DNA of 64,000 nucleotides, from NCBI GenBank assembly GCA_947259485.1, contig CAMYLU010000022.1, positions 38,756-102,755 of the forward strand. The letters are read 5' to 3'. The notes under the pieces were generated by a model. The model searched no databases, was not told the origin of the DNA, and was given only the letters and a program-made list of their open reading frames with translations. The number at the start of each line of letters is the position of its first letter. Position 1 is the stretch's first letter. The position numbers were made by a program, and so were the translations under genes. Positions 1 to 10,980 of this stretch are shown in pieces. The stretch comes from an uncultured Gammaproteobacteria bacterium. Its GTDB lineage: Bacteria; Pseudomonadota; Gammaproteobacteria; GCA-001735895.

Positions 1-845
1 CCCTGCGCGGCTCGGGCAGCGCAGGGCTTCGAGGTATTGCAAGACAACGCCTGATTGGCGATGCCCTGTTATTACGACCTTTATTGAATTTCAGCCGCAA
101 GCAGCTGGAACAGTATGCCGCGCAACAGGAAATCCCCTGGTTTAATGACCCCAGCAATCAAAGCGACCGATTTGACCGTAATTACCTGCGCAACCAGGTT
201 ATTCCGGCAGTCAGGGAGCGCTGGCCACATTTTCAGGACGCGCTCTCTAGCGCAAGCGAATTACAATCCGAAACCCAGGATTTGCTTGATGAAATTGCTG
301 CCCTTGATTATGCAGAATTAAAAGCGGCCGACTCTGAAGGTTTTGCCACGTTGGAACTTCCCGGGTTGTTGCAGCTTTCCCCGGGACGACGTAAGAACCT
401 GGTGCGTTACTGGATAGTCGAAGCCGGGTTGCCGACAATTCCACAGGCACGCCTGCAGGAGTTAATGAATCAACTGCATGCAAAACCCGGTGCGACGCCT
501 GAAATTGCGATGCCGGAATACTCGATCAGACTCTACGATCAACGTCTTTTCCTGGTACGGGAAGGCAGAAATCAGGGTGACTGCGGCGTATTTGACTTTG
601 GTTTGAATACGAATATCGAAATAAAACAGCTTGGGCTCAAGCTGCAGCGCGAGGCGATCTTCAGCCAGCTGAAGCTTAGCGATCAAGGGCAATCACTAAG
701 CCTCAGGTTTCGTGATAAAGGCGAAGAAAATGCTGATCGTCATCGACTCAAACGGCTATTTCAAAAACACCGCGTTCCGCCATGGGAACGCGCCTCGATT
801 GCACAGGTTTATCTCGACGGAAGGCTCGAAGGATTATTGCTGTGA
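1..845 (+). CDS. tilS: tRNA(Ile)-lysidine synthase TilS, C-terminal part (5' end outside window)
   Basis: The reading frame is open from base 3 and ends with TGA at 843-845, giving 280 visible residues. TilS uses ATP and lysine to convert C34 of the tRNA-Ile CAU anticodon to lysidine. Visible hallmarks are the RGSG stretch at the very start, the RPLLNFSR segment and the W-F-N-D-P-S-N...RNYLRNQ region that closes the N-terminal catalytic domain, followed by the TilS substrate-binding and C-terminal domains. The ATP pyrophosphatase P-loop lies upstream of the window. Its stop overlaps the GTG start of cmoA, so the two tRNA-modification genes are probably translated together. The TTG at 84 could be misread as a start, but homology continues upstream of it. 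Confidence 0.93.
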   Translation, partial: LRGSGSAGLRGIARQRLIGDALLLRPLLNFSRKQLEQYAAQQEIPWFNDPSNQSDRFDRNYLRNQVIPAVRERWPHFQDALSSASELQSETQDLLDEIAALDYAELKAADSEGFATLELPGLLQLSPGRRKNLVRYWIVEAGLPTIPQARLQELMNQLHAKPGATPEIAMPEYSIRLYDQRLFLVREGRNQGDCGVFDFGLNTNIEIKQLGLKLQREAIFSQLKLSDQGQSLSLRFRDKGEENADRHRLKRLFQKHRVPPWERASIAQVYLDGRLEGLLL

Positions 846-1576
846 ATCAAAAAAAAGAGGACAAGGACCGGGTTTTTTCCGAGCCTTTAGGCGATGTAAA
901 GCCTTTCGAATTCAACGAGACTGTGGCCAACGTGTTTCGTGACATGATTTCGCGTTCGGTTCCCGGTTACGAACTGTTACTGCGTATGATTGGTTTGTAC
1001 GCCGGCATTTTTGTGCAACCGGGTAGCCGCGTCTTTGACCTCGGCTGTTCCCTCGGCGAGGCGAGCCTGGTAATAGCCAATCAGGCTCGCGGGCGTGATT
1101 TCGAAATCATTGCCGTCGATAACTCTGCCGCGATGATCACCAAATGCAACCAACATGAAGCATTACCGGAAAATATCGAGTGGCGTTGCCAGGACATCAG
1201 GCAAACCGAAATCTCGAATGCATCGATGGTGGTGTTAAACCTGACCCTGCAGTTTCTGCCACCCGCGGAACGACAGCAATTACTGGAGAGAATCTTCGCA
1301 GGTCTTAAAAGTGGCGGAATACTGGTATTGTCAGAAAAGGTTTTATTTGCAGATGCCCTCGAAAACCAACGCATGGTGGATCTATACCAGGGCTTTAAAA
1401 AAACCATGGGTTACAGCGACCTCGAAATCAGCCAGAAACGCAATGCGCTTGAAAATGTCCTGGTTCCCGACACCGCAGGACAACACCTGGAAAGACTCGA
1501 GGAGATTGGTTTCAGCGAAATCTACCCGTGTTTCAGGAGTTTCAATTTTATTTCTTACCTGGCAATCAAAAAGTGA
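842..1576 (+). CDS. cmoA: carboxy-S-adenosyl-L-methionine synthase CmoA
   Basis: CmoA makes carboxy-SAM from SAM and prephenate, the donor used by CmoB for 5-oxyacetyl modification of U34 in tRNA. The 244-residue product has the class I methyltransferase motif DLGCSLG at residues 66-72, the N-terminal RSVPGY motif, the ASMVVLNLTLQFL strand and the YSDLEISQKR segment typical of CmoA. I chose GTG at 842, which overlaps the tilS stop (GTGA) and gives an N-terminus matching the family. An in-frame ATG at 782 would add 20 residues inside tilS and is less likely. cmoB follows with the same kind of overlap. Confidence 0.96.
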   Translation: MNQKKEDKDRVFSEPLGDVKPFEFNETVANVFRDMISRSVPGYELLLRMIGLYAGIFVQPGSRVFDLGCSLGEASLVIANQARGRDFEIIAVDNSAAMITKCNQHEALPENIEWRCQDIRQTEISNASMVVLNLTLQFLPPAERQQLLERIFAGLKSGGILVLSEKVLFADALENQRMVDLYQGFKKTMGYSDLEISQKRNALENVLVPDTAGQHLERLEEIGFSEIYPCFRSFNFISYLAIKK

Positions 1577-2529
1577 GTTGGCACACTTTATTCGATTACC
1601 TGCGTCATCATGGTCTCAATCAGTGGGCACAGCAACTCGAGATCGAAAGCAGTAACTGGCTGGTTAATCATGGAGATTACCCTCGTTGGTCGAGCGCTGT
1701 TAATGCATTGCCCGAAATTAACCATCCCGAAACCTGCTTTGACGTGGCAGCTGTCACTATCAGTGGTGATTGTGATGACCCGGCCGGATTGCACCAGGCA
1801 CTCCAGGGTTTAATGCCCTGGCGCAAGGGCCCCTTCCAGGTTGCCGATGTCTTTATAGATTGCGAGTGGCGTTCTGACTTTAAGTGGGAGCGGTTATCGC
1901 GGCACCTGGCCCCGTTGGAGAATCGACGCATTCTCGATGTTGGTTGTGGTAATGGTTATCACTGCTGGCGCATGCTGTCGCATTCACCGGAAATGGTTAT
2001 CGGAATCGAACCCTCGGTTTTGTTCAACCTTCAGTTTCAGGCCCTGCAGAAATACCTGCAACGAAGGGAAATCAACCTGTTACCCATCGGGGTGGAAGCA
2101 ATCCCCGGGGATTTAAACTGGTTTGACACCGTGTTCTCGATGGGGGTGCTATATCACCGCAAGAGCCCGCTGGATCATCTGTACCAGCTCAAGAGCTTCC
2201 TTGTGAACGGCGGCGAGCTATGCCTGGAAACACTGGTGATTGAAGGCGCGGCAGGCCGGGTGCTGTTACCACCGGATCGTTATGCACGTATGCGCAATGT
2301 CTGGTTTATTCCGTCGTCGGCTGAATTGGTCGTGTGGTTGCAACGCTGCGGATTTGACAATGTCAGGATAGTCGATGAATCGGTGACCAGTATCGAGGAA
2401 CAGCGGGTTACCGAATGGATGCAGTTTGAATCGCTTGAACAATGCCTGAGCCAGGAAAATCCTGCACTAACCGTCGAAGGGTTACCAGCACCGCGACGTG
2501 CTGTCATTCTGGCGAACAAACCAGCCTAG
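1573..2529 (+). CDS. cmoB: tRNA U34 carboxymethyltransferase CmoB
   Basis: CmoB transfers the carboxymethyl group of carboxy-SAM to 5-hydroxyuridine-34, giving cmo5U in tRNAs that read NNU, NNA and NNG codons. The product is 318 residues. Conserved blocks are MPWRKGPF (81-88), the SAM-binding LDVGCGNGYH (121-130), the FDTVFSMGVLYHR strand and a C-terminal TVEGLPAPRRAVILA block. The start is GTG at 1573, overlapping the cmoA stop as GTGA, the same arrangement as tilS-cmoA. Its 3' end overlaps the convergent cyclase gene by four bases, so no separate terminator is visible. Confidence 0.96.
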   Translation: MSWHTLFDYLRHHGLNQWAQQLEIESSNWLVNHGDYPRWSSAVNALPEINHPETCFDVAAVTISGDCDDPAGLHQALQGLMPWRKGPFQVADVFIDCEWRSDFKWERLSRHLAPLENRRILDVGCGNGYHCWRMLSHSPEMVIGIEPSVLFNLQFQALQKYLQRREINLLPIGVEAIPGDLNWFDTVFSMGVLYHRKSPLDHLYQLKSFLVNGGELCLETLVIEGAAGRVLLPPDRYARMRNVWFIPSSAELVVWLQRCGFDNVRIVDESVTSIEEQRVTEWMQFESLEQCLSQENPALTVEGLPAPRRAVILANKPA

Positions 2530-3830
2530 TCGAGCGTGACAAAGACAACCTGGTTGCGTCCTTTGTCCTTGGCCGCATAGACGCCCTGGTCCCCGGCGTG
2601 AAACATGGCTTCAAAATCCCGGGTAGAGCCTGCCTCAATCGAGGTGACGCCGATACTCGTTGTTATTTGCAGGTCATTTGGCTTCAAATTTTCGATATCG
2701 ATGCGCAACTTCTCGGCCTTGTCACGGGCATTCTCACCGTCACAGTAAGGCATCAGAACCACGAATTCTTCCCCGCCATAGCGGGCGACCAGGTCACCAT
2801 CACGAAAGCTGTTAATGAGCAGTTCGCCGATTGATTTAAGCACCATGTCGCCAACCGCGTGCCCATGGTTGTCATTAACCGCCTTGAAGTGATCAAGGTC
2901 AATTACCAGCATGCTGACCGCGTATTTGTGGCGTAGGGCCTGGGACACGAACTTGTTCGAATATTCCATCAGGCTGTGGCGATTCTGGCACCCGGTCAGC
3001 TGGTCGGTAGTTGCGAGTGCAAATAACTCCCGGCGTATATCATGTACTTTATCGAGCAGGCGCTTGTTGGTAATCAAGTTATTGATCCGAACCAGCAATT
3101 CTTCAGGTAGAATTGGTTTTGGCAGAAAATCATTAACACCAGCCCGGTAAAGCGCAATGCGCCGCTGGTCATTATTTTTATCGGGTATCGCAAGTATCGG
3201 GATAAATCCGCGGCCATCCTCGTAGGAACGTATGCGCGCGACCAAATCATCGCCTTGCATCCCGGCTTGGAAAATAATCTTGGTTATGACCAGGTCGTAG
3301 GCATCGGCATGCGAACCATAGACCGTGACCGCGTCGAATTCAGTACTTGCTTCGTCGGCAGATTTAAAATACGAAACCTGGTAACCGGTTTGTTTTAACT
3401 GGTGCAGAATGTCCGCGGCGACCTCGTCGTCATCTTCGACAAGCAATATCCGACCCTCGAAGAATACCGGGTCCAGGTGATGGTCAATGAAATGAATGAC
3501 CTGGTTTTCGATCTGTTTTTCATTGAGCTCGTGAATGACGCCATCGACCCTGACCGATAGTTCGTCCGCCACCAGTTCGGCATTTTCAGTCAGCAACAGG
3601 ATCGGGGTATCTTTTTGGTGCGCATGAGCATTGCAGAACGAAACAAAATCTTCCCCCGGACCATCTTTCAGTTTCTGGCTGACACAAATGATGTCGTATT
3701 TCTCGGTATCAACATGCGAGCGCGCAGATTCGATACTGTCACCCGTATCGGTGTCGAATCCTTGTTCCGCCAGGGTATGAGCCAGCATATCCCGGTAAGC
3801 CGTATTGTTTTCGATTATTAGAGCCCGCAT
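2526..3830 (-). CDS. diguanylate cyclase with two receiver-like domains
   Basis: A 434-residue REC-REC-GGDEF protein with the PleD-type layout. The GGDEF domain carries GGEEF at 352-356, so it should synthesise c-di-GMP, and an RxxD inhibitory site at R343-D346, so product inhibition is likely. The first receiver-like domain (about 1-115) has serine at position 51 where the phosphate-accepting aspartate normally sits. The second (about 126-250) has lysine at 184 in that place but keeps its acidic pocket (E132, D133) and the LPKP lysine. Phosphorylation of either domain is therefore doubtful. I chose ATG at 3830 because the receiver fold begins there; further upstream the frame is open to 3980 without homology. 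It is divergent from pyrG. Confidence 0.88.
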   Translation of the reverse strand: MRALIIENNTAYRDMLAHTLAEQGFDTDTGDSIESARSHVDTEKYDIICVSQKLKDGPGEDFVSFCNAHAHQKDTPILLLTENAELVADELSVRVDGVIHELNEKQIENQVIHFIDHHLDPVFFEGRILLVEDDDEVAADILHQLKQTGYQVSYFKSADEASTEFDAVTVYGSHADAYDLVITKIIFQAGMQGDDLVARIRSYEDGRGFIPILAIPDKNNDQRRIALYRAGVNDFLPKPILPEELLVRINNLITNKRLLDKVHDIRRELFALATTDQLTGCQNRHSLMEYSNKFVSQALRHKYAVSMLVIDLDHFKAVNDNHGHAVGDMVLKSIGELLINSFRDGDLVARYGGEEFVVLMPYCDGENARDKAEKLRIDIENLKPNDLQITTSIGVTSIEAGSTRDFEAMFHAGDQGVYAAKDKGRNQVVFVTLD

Positions 3831-3931
3831 AAACAAGGAGTATAGGACAGCATATTTTCGTTTGCTTTCGATTTTTCGAATGCTCAATCCGCTGTGGATA
3901 ACATGATAATTGAGTTGTAATTGGCCTTTAA

Positions 3932-7797
<3,866 letters not shown>

Positions 7798-7815
7798 CCT
7801 GTAGCAAATGAACCG

Positions 7816-8109
7816 ATGAAGATTCTGATTACCATATTGATCCTGGTACTCATCGTCTTACAGTATAGATTATGGTTCGGGGATGGCAGCCTGTCAGAAG
7901 TCGTGCAACTCACGCGCGAACTTGAACTGCAAAAACAGAAACTGGAGGAACTGGAATCGCGCAACAGGATACTCGAGGCGCAGGTTCTGGACCTGCAAAA
8001 TGGTCTCGATGCCTTCGAAGAGAAAGCGCGCAATGATCTCGGCATGATCAAGCAGGGAGAGACCTTTATCCAGCTCATTCCCGAAAAAGAGGCTGCTGAT
8101 GGGCAATAA
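7816..8109 (+). CDS. ftsB: cell division protein FtsB
   Basis: FtsB is a bitopic divisome protein that links FtsL and FtsQ. The 97-residue product has one N-terminal membrane helix (about residues 3-20) and a periplasmic leucine-zipper coiled coil (about 30-75, rich in Leu, Glu and Gln), ending in the ARNDLGMIKQGE segment typical of the family. Position between eno and ispD is the classic one. The last 11 bases overlap the start of ispD, suggesting translational coupling. Confidence 0.93.
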   Translation: MKILITILILVLIVLQYRLWFGDGSLSEVVQLTRELELQKQKLEELESRNRILEAQVLDLQNGLDAFEEKARNDLGMIKQGETFIQLIPEKEAADGQ

Positions 8110-8818
8110 AGTTCCCGTCTGGGCGGTGGTTCCGGCTGCCGGTACTGGCACGCGGATGCAGAGCGATATCCCCAAGCAGTATCTTTCTTTCCAGGGTAAA
8201 ACATTGATCGAACATAGTCTCGACCGATTGTTATCACATCCCGAGATTGATGGCGCGGTGGTCGTGTTACGGGATGATGATACGACCTGGGCCGCACTTG
8301 ACTATCTCGCTGAGAAGCCCGTTTTTACCACTGCAGGCGGCAAGGAGCGCTATGACTCGGTCTACAGTGGGCTTACCACGCTGCAATATCGATTCGGAAA
8401 TGAGGCAATCGCACTGGTTCATGACGCGGTCCGACCCCTGGTCAGCCATCGGGATCTGAGCAACGTTATCGATGCTGCAAGGGGACATTCTGCCGGTGCG
8501 ATACTGGCAGCCCCGGTTACCGACACCTTGAAACAGGAGGGTGACAGTATGGAAATCATCAACACCCTGTCCCGCGAGGGCCTCTGGTGCGCCCTGACGC
8601 CACAGGTATTTCACTTGCAAACCCTGCTCAATGCCCTGAAACAGGTGATCGACAGCAACCTGGCGATTACGGATGATGCCCAGGCGGTCGAATTATCGGG
8701 TCATACACCCTTGCTGGTTGCAGGGGATGTCAGCAACCTGAAGATTACCTCACCCGCGGACCTGGCACTTGCCGAGAGAATCTGGCTAGACCAGCGCGAT
8801 CAACAGGATGACGAATAA
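8099..8818 (+). CDS. ispD: 2-C-methyl-D-erythritol 4-phosphate cytidylyltransferase
   Basis: IspD is the third enzyme of the MEP pathway, forming CDP-methylerythritol from MEP and CTP. The 239-residue protein has the nucleotidyltransferase loop PAAGTGTRM (10-18), the PKQY motif, the HDAVRPLV block and the TDDAQAVE motif. The ATG lies inside the ftsB 3' end. No ispF follows; instead a small reverse-strand gene overlaps the ispD end, so ispF must be elsewhere. CTP synthase upstream makes its co-substrate. Confidence 0.96.
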   Translation: MGNKVPVWAVVPAAGTGTRMQSDIPKQYLSFQGKTLIEHSLDRLLSHPEIDGAVVVLRDDDTTWAALDYLAEKPVFTTAGGKERYDSVYSGLTTLQYRFGNEAIALVHDAVRPLVSHRDLSNVIDAARGHSAGAILAAPVTDTLKQEGDSMEIINTLSREGLWCALTPQVFHLQTLLNALKQVIDSNLAITDDAQAVELSGHTPLLVAGDVSNLKITSPADLALAERIWLDQRDQQDDE

Positions 8819-8965
8819 AATTACGGCGGCCATCGGCACGATATATCCCATCCAGTCTTGCATGCTTCCTTTGGGCGAATTTTCGATTGCATGCTTGGCA
8901 CGTGGAAAGAGAAAAATGATCATTGCCAGCAGGAACAGCGCCGAGCCTATTTTCAACCAGTCCAT
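8786..8965 (-). CDS. small two-helix membrane protein, 59 residues
   Basis: A short reverse-strand gene, below usual length cut-offs. ATG at 8965-8963 is preceded by GGAG, and the frame ends in TAG at 8786-8788. The product has two hydrophobic stretches (about residues 5-20 and 42-58) separated by a basic/polar loop containing PRAKHA, NSPKGS and QDWMG. I recall similar short proteins as uncharacterised genes in other gammaproteobacteria; no function is known to me. Its last 33 bases overlap the convergent end of ispD. It starts just after the terminator of the Bax-inhibitor gene, so it needs read-through or its own promoter. Confidence 0.72.
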   Translation of the reverse strand: MDWLKIGSALFLLAMIIFLFPRAKHAIENSPKGSMQDWMGYIVPMAAVILFVILLIALV

Positions 8966-8977
8966 TTTAATCTCCGG

Positions 8978-9005
8978 AAAAAAATAAGCCCCGCGTACGG
9001 GGCTT
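8978..9005 (-). terminator. Rho-independent terminator of the Bax-inhibitor-1 family gene
   Basis: A perfect 8-bp stem (8986-8993 with 8998-9005, GC-rich) with a CGTA loop, followed on the reverse strand by a run of seven T. It sits 25 bp beyond the stop of the 9030-9692 gene. Confidence 0.88.
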
Positions 9006-9029
9006 ACTCGTTATACGTAATTATCGTTT

Positions 9030-9692
9030 TTAATCGTTGCCACCGAAGGCCCCGAGTAAATGCAGCAGGGCCTGAAACATATTAAGGATGGACAAAAACA
9101 GTCCAGCTGCCGCCATGATGTAATTGGTTTCACCATTGTGGATCAGAGACGAAGTTTCCCACAGGATGAAAGCACTCATAATCATCACCACCGCGGCGTT
9201 GACCGCGAGGAACAATGCCGGGATGCCGAGGAAGATATTTAACAGGGCAGCGCCAAGTACAACCAGCATACCCACCATGACGAAACCACCGAGGAAGCTG
9301 AAATCCTTGCGCGTGGTCAGGGCATAACCCGAGAGGCCGAGGAAGATCGCTCCGGTGCCCCCGAGAGCAGTCATGACAATACTGGGATTTACCGAGAGGT
9401 AATAATTGAGGACTGGGCCGAGGCCGAATCCAAGTAACCCGGTAATCCCGAACAACACTGGAATTCCGGCAGCAGAATTAGCAGTCCTTGGTAATACAAA
9501 CCAGAGCATGGCGATGCCGGCGATGCTGGCGACCAGGGCCGCTCCGTGACCAATTCCCGTAATAACGCCTAAAAATGCAGCGAAAGCACTGAACAGTAGC
9601 GACATCGACAACAGGATGTAGGTATTTTTGATGACCTTGTTGGTCGCCAATATCGCTTCTTGAGAGCGGGTTACAGCAGTATTCAATTGCAT
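9030..9692 (-). CDS. Bax inhibitor-1 / YccA family membrane protein
   Basis: A 220-residue integral membrane protein with about seven hydrophobic segments and the BI-1 family features: an N-terminal soluble tail ending near KVIKNTYILLSMSLLFSA, the GFGLGPVLNYYL segment, and the late ALFLAVNAAVVMIMSAFILWETSSLI and NYIMAAAGLFLSILNMFQALL helices. In E. coli YccA interacts with FtsH, and related proteins are proton/calcium leak channels; which applies here is unknown. GGAG precedes the ATG at 9692. It has a clear terminator and is a single-gene unit. Confidence 0.9.
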   Translation of the reverse strand: MQLNTAVTRSQEAILATNKVIKNTYILLSMSLLFSAFAAFLGVITGIGHGAALVASIAGIAMLWFVLPRTANSAAGIPVLFGITGLLGFGLGPVLNYYLSVNPSIVMTALGGTGAIFLGLSGYALTTRKDFSFLGGFVMVGMLVVLGAALLNIFLGIPALFLAVNAAVVMIMSAFILWETSSLIHNGETNYIMAAAGLFLSILNMFQALLHLLGAFGGND

Positions 9693-9892
9693 GATTATCT
9701 CCGTTACTTAACCAGTCTAGTATAGACCAATGCAGAGCATTTTAAGTTCATGATCAACCTATAGCAAGCCCCCAAATAGTAGGGTTATAGGCCGCTCGGG
9801 GCATTGGCCAACTCGTTTATAGTTGTGGTCATAAAAAACAAATTCAAGCCGCTTTTTGCTCAATTTGCTAATGACTAGCCGACTTAAACGAT

Positions 9893-9898
9893 TATAAT
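9893..9898 (+). promoter_or_regulatory. possible -10 box upstream of tRNA-Ser
   Basis: A perfect TATAAT lies about 80 bp before the tRNA-Ser gene. No good TTGACA box is found 16-18 bp upstream, so this is a weak call. The rest of 9693-9978 holds no gene that I can see. Confidence 0.3.
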
Positions 9899-9978
9899 AC
9901 GCCAGCGTCACTTGAGCTGATTAATCCGCTCATCCCGCGGTATCAACCTTAGTGTTGTAATTACGATACGAAATATCA

Positions 9979-10066
9979 GGAGAGCTGGCAGAGTGGTCGA
10001 ATGCGGCGGTCTTGAAAACCGTTGACCCGAAAGGGTCCGGGGGTTCGAATCCCTCGCTCTCCGCCA
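9979..10066 (+). tRNA. tRNA-Ser (UGA anticodon)
   Basis: An 88-base sequence including encoded CCA folds as a class II tRNA: acceptor GGAGAGC/GCTCTCC, D-arm, anticodon TGA in CTTGAAA, a long variable arm (GACCCGAAAGGGTC) and a T-arm with GTTCGAATC. The length of the variable arm and the anticodon give serine. The last 18 bases plus the next six are repeated 59 bp downstream. Confidence 0.97.
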
Positions 10067-10131
10067 TCCATGGGTCAAAACGCGAGTCGTAATCGCGTTT
10101 TGAGTCTATCCCTCGCTCTCCGCCATCCATG
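10049..10131 (+). repeat. 24-bp direct repeat of the tRNA-Ser 3' end enclosing a hairpin
   Basis: The 24 bp at 10049-10072, which cover the last 18 bases of tRNA-Ser and the following TCCATG, recur exactly at 10108-10131. Between the copies lies a perfect inverted repeat, 10075-10085 with 10093-10103 (11-bp arms, 7-base loop). A duplicated tRNA 3' end is what tRNA-targeting integrases leave as att sites, but the enclosed DNA is only 35 bp, so a local duplication or the scar of a deleted element fits as well. Confidence 0.85.
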
Positions 10132-10132
10132 A

Positions 10133-10160
10133 AAAAGCCCCGCCACCGTGCGGGGCTTTT
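10133..10160 (+). terminator. Rho-independent terminator after tRNA-Ser
   Basis: An 11-bp perfect stem (10133-10143 with 10150-10160), GC core flanked by A and T runs, so it could act on both strands. It is the first strong terminator after the tRNA. Confidence 0.85.
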
Positions 10161-10252
10161 ATTGTATGTGAACCTTGTCACTGCCAGATACAGAGTTATC
10201 GGATAGCATAGTTTTTCGACGTTCCGTTGCATCCAGGGAAAGTCGTAGTACG

Positions 10253-10275
10253 CCCGCTAGGGATGGCGGGTTTTT
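10253..10275 (+). terminator. second terminator-like hairpin
   Basis: CCCGC (10253-10257) pairs with GCGGG (10266-10270) across an 8-base loop and is followed by TTTTTA. The stem is short, and the transcript it would end is not known. Confidence 0.5.
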
Positions 10276-10371
10276 ATGCCTGCTGCCTGTCGCCGGTTCG
10301 CCTCTTGAACAGGATCAGGGTTCCACGCAACAACTGGTGAATAAATAACATAGCTATACGGAGAGCAGTTA

Positions 10372-10590
10372 ATGAACGACAAAATGGAGCGTCTGGTAAC
10401 ACTTACATCCGAGCAACGAAATGTTATAAAAAAGTTATTGCTCGATAACCGTTATTTGAAATTTCAAAACCAAGCTTTGACAGTACGAAACAGGGAATTG
10501 GAAGAGAGAAGCTTGGTAATTGATAGAGAGATTGCCGACATTCCTATTGGCTTTGATTTAATCCCCGAGGATGACCTGAATAGACCTTAA
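10372..10590 (+). CDS. hypothetical small coiled-coil protein
   Basis: A 72-residue ORF starting with ATG 8 bp after a GGAG (10360-10363). The first 50 residues are charged and helix-prone, with Leu/Ile spaced as in a coiled coil, and the C-terminus is acidic (IPEDDLN). There is no signal peptide or membrane segment. I do not recognise a family. It is more AT-rich than its neighbours and stands alone between terminator-like hairpins. It is kept because of its ribosome-binding site and isolation, not homology. Confidence 0.5.
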   Translation: MNDKMERLVTLTSEQRNVIKKLLLDNRYLKFQNQALTVRNRELEERSLVIDREIADIPIGFDLIPEDDLNRP

Positions 10591-10666
10591 CCTGATTGAT
10601 TAGTCTCTCGGCATTGACTTATATGTACTTATATTTTCTGGCCTTAGTCATAGTGAAGTTCAAATG

Positions 10667-10693
10667 AAGCCCTGCCACTGCGCGGGGTTTTTT
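10667..10693 (+). terminator. terminator-like hairpin after the small coiled-coil ORF
   Basis: AAGCCCTGC (10667-10675) pairs, with two wobbles, with GCGGGGTTT (10682-10690), followed by more T. Its sequence closely resembles the tRNA-Ser terminator at 10133-10160. Confidence 0.55.
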
Positions 10694-10830
10694 ATGCTTA
10701 TATCAATTTTCGGTAGCCATCTCGGTAGTAAAAATGTCACACATTGAGCTATTTAACTCAAACGAGTAAAGCCCTCACAGTGGCCGTGGCAACAGCAAGA
10801 ATGGCGTGCCGAAAGTCTTCATGTAGTGGC

Positions 10831-10853
10831 AAAAAATAACCCGCTAGCCGGGT
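10831..10853 (-). terminator. orphan reverse-strand terminator-like hairpin
   Basis: ACCCG (10839-10843) pairs with CGGGT (10849-10853), and on the reverse strand it is followed by TA and six T. No reverse-strand gene lies just upstream of it, so its role is unknown; an antisense transcript from the 11-kb gene is one possibility. Confidence 0.4.
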
Positions 10854-10980
10854 AATTCTGTTCTACTGCGCTATTGATATACTGGTATTGACTTGAGCTA
10901 AACTTGTCCGGATCGGAAGGGGATCGATTAGTTCTCGTCACTAGCTCTCGCGGGCCGGAAAAAGGCTGAAACTGATAAGA

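Larger units (their letters stand above)
10067..10371. other. intergenic region downstream of tRNA-Ser
   Basis: This 305-bp stretch holds the tRNA-end duplication, its internal hairpin and two terminator-like hairpins (10133-10160, 10253-10275). I see no protein gene. The about 90 bp between the two terminators could encode a short RNA, but no convincing promoter was found. Confidence 0.6.
10591..10980. other. intergenic region before the Omp85-like gene
   Basis: This 390-bp stretch contains the terminator at 10667-10693 and a reverse-strand terminator-like hairpin at 10831-10853. I see no supported gene and no clear promoter for the downstream outer-membrane gene. Confidence 0.55.

Noticed and set aside
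10049..10131. Full genomic island at tRNA-Ser
   Set aside because: The two repeats enclose only 35 bp, and no integrase or transposase is seen in the window; only the repeat itself is reported.
9930..10232. 100-codon reverse-strand ORF across tRNA-Ser
   Set aside because: It reads the complement of the tRNA gene (the common false [10 protein letters not shown] protein) and is not a gene.
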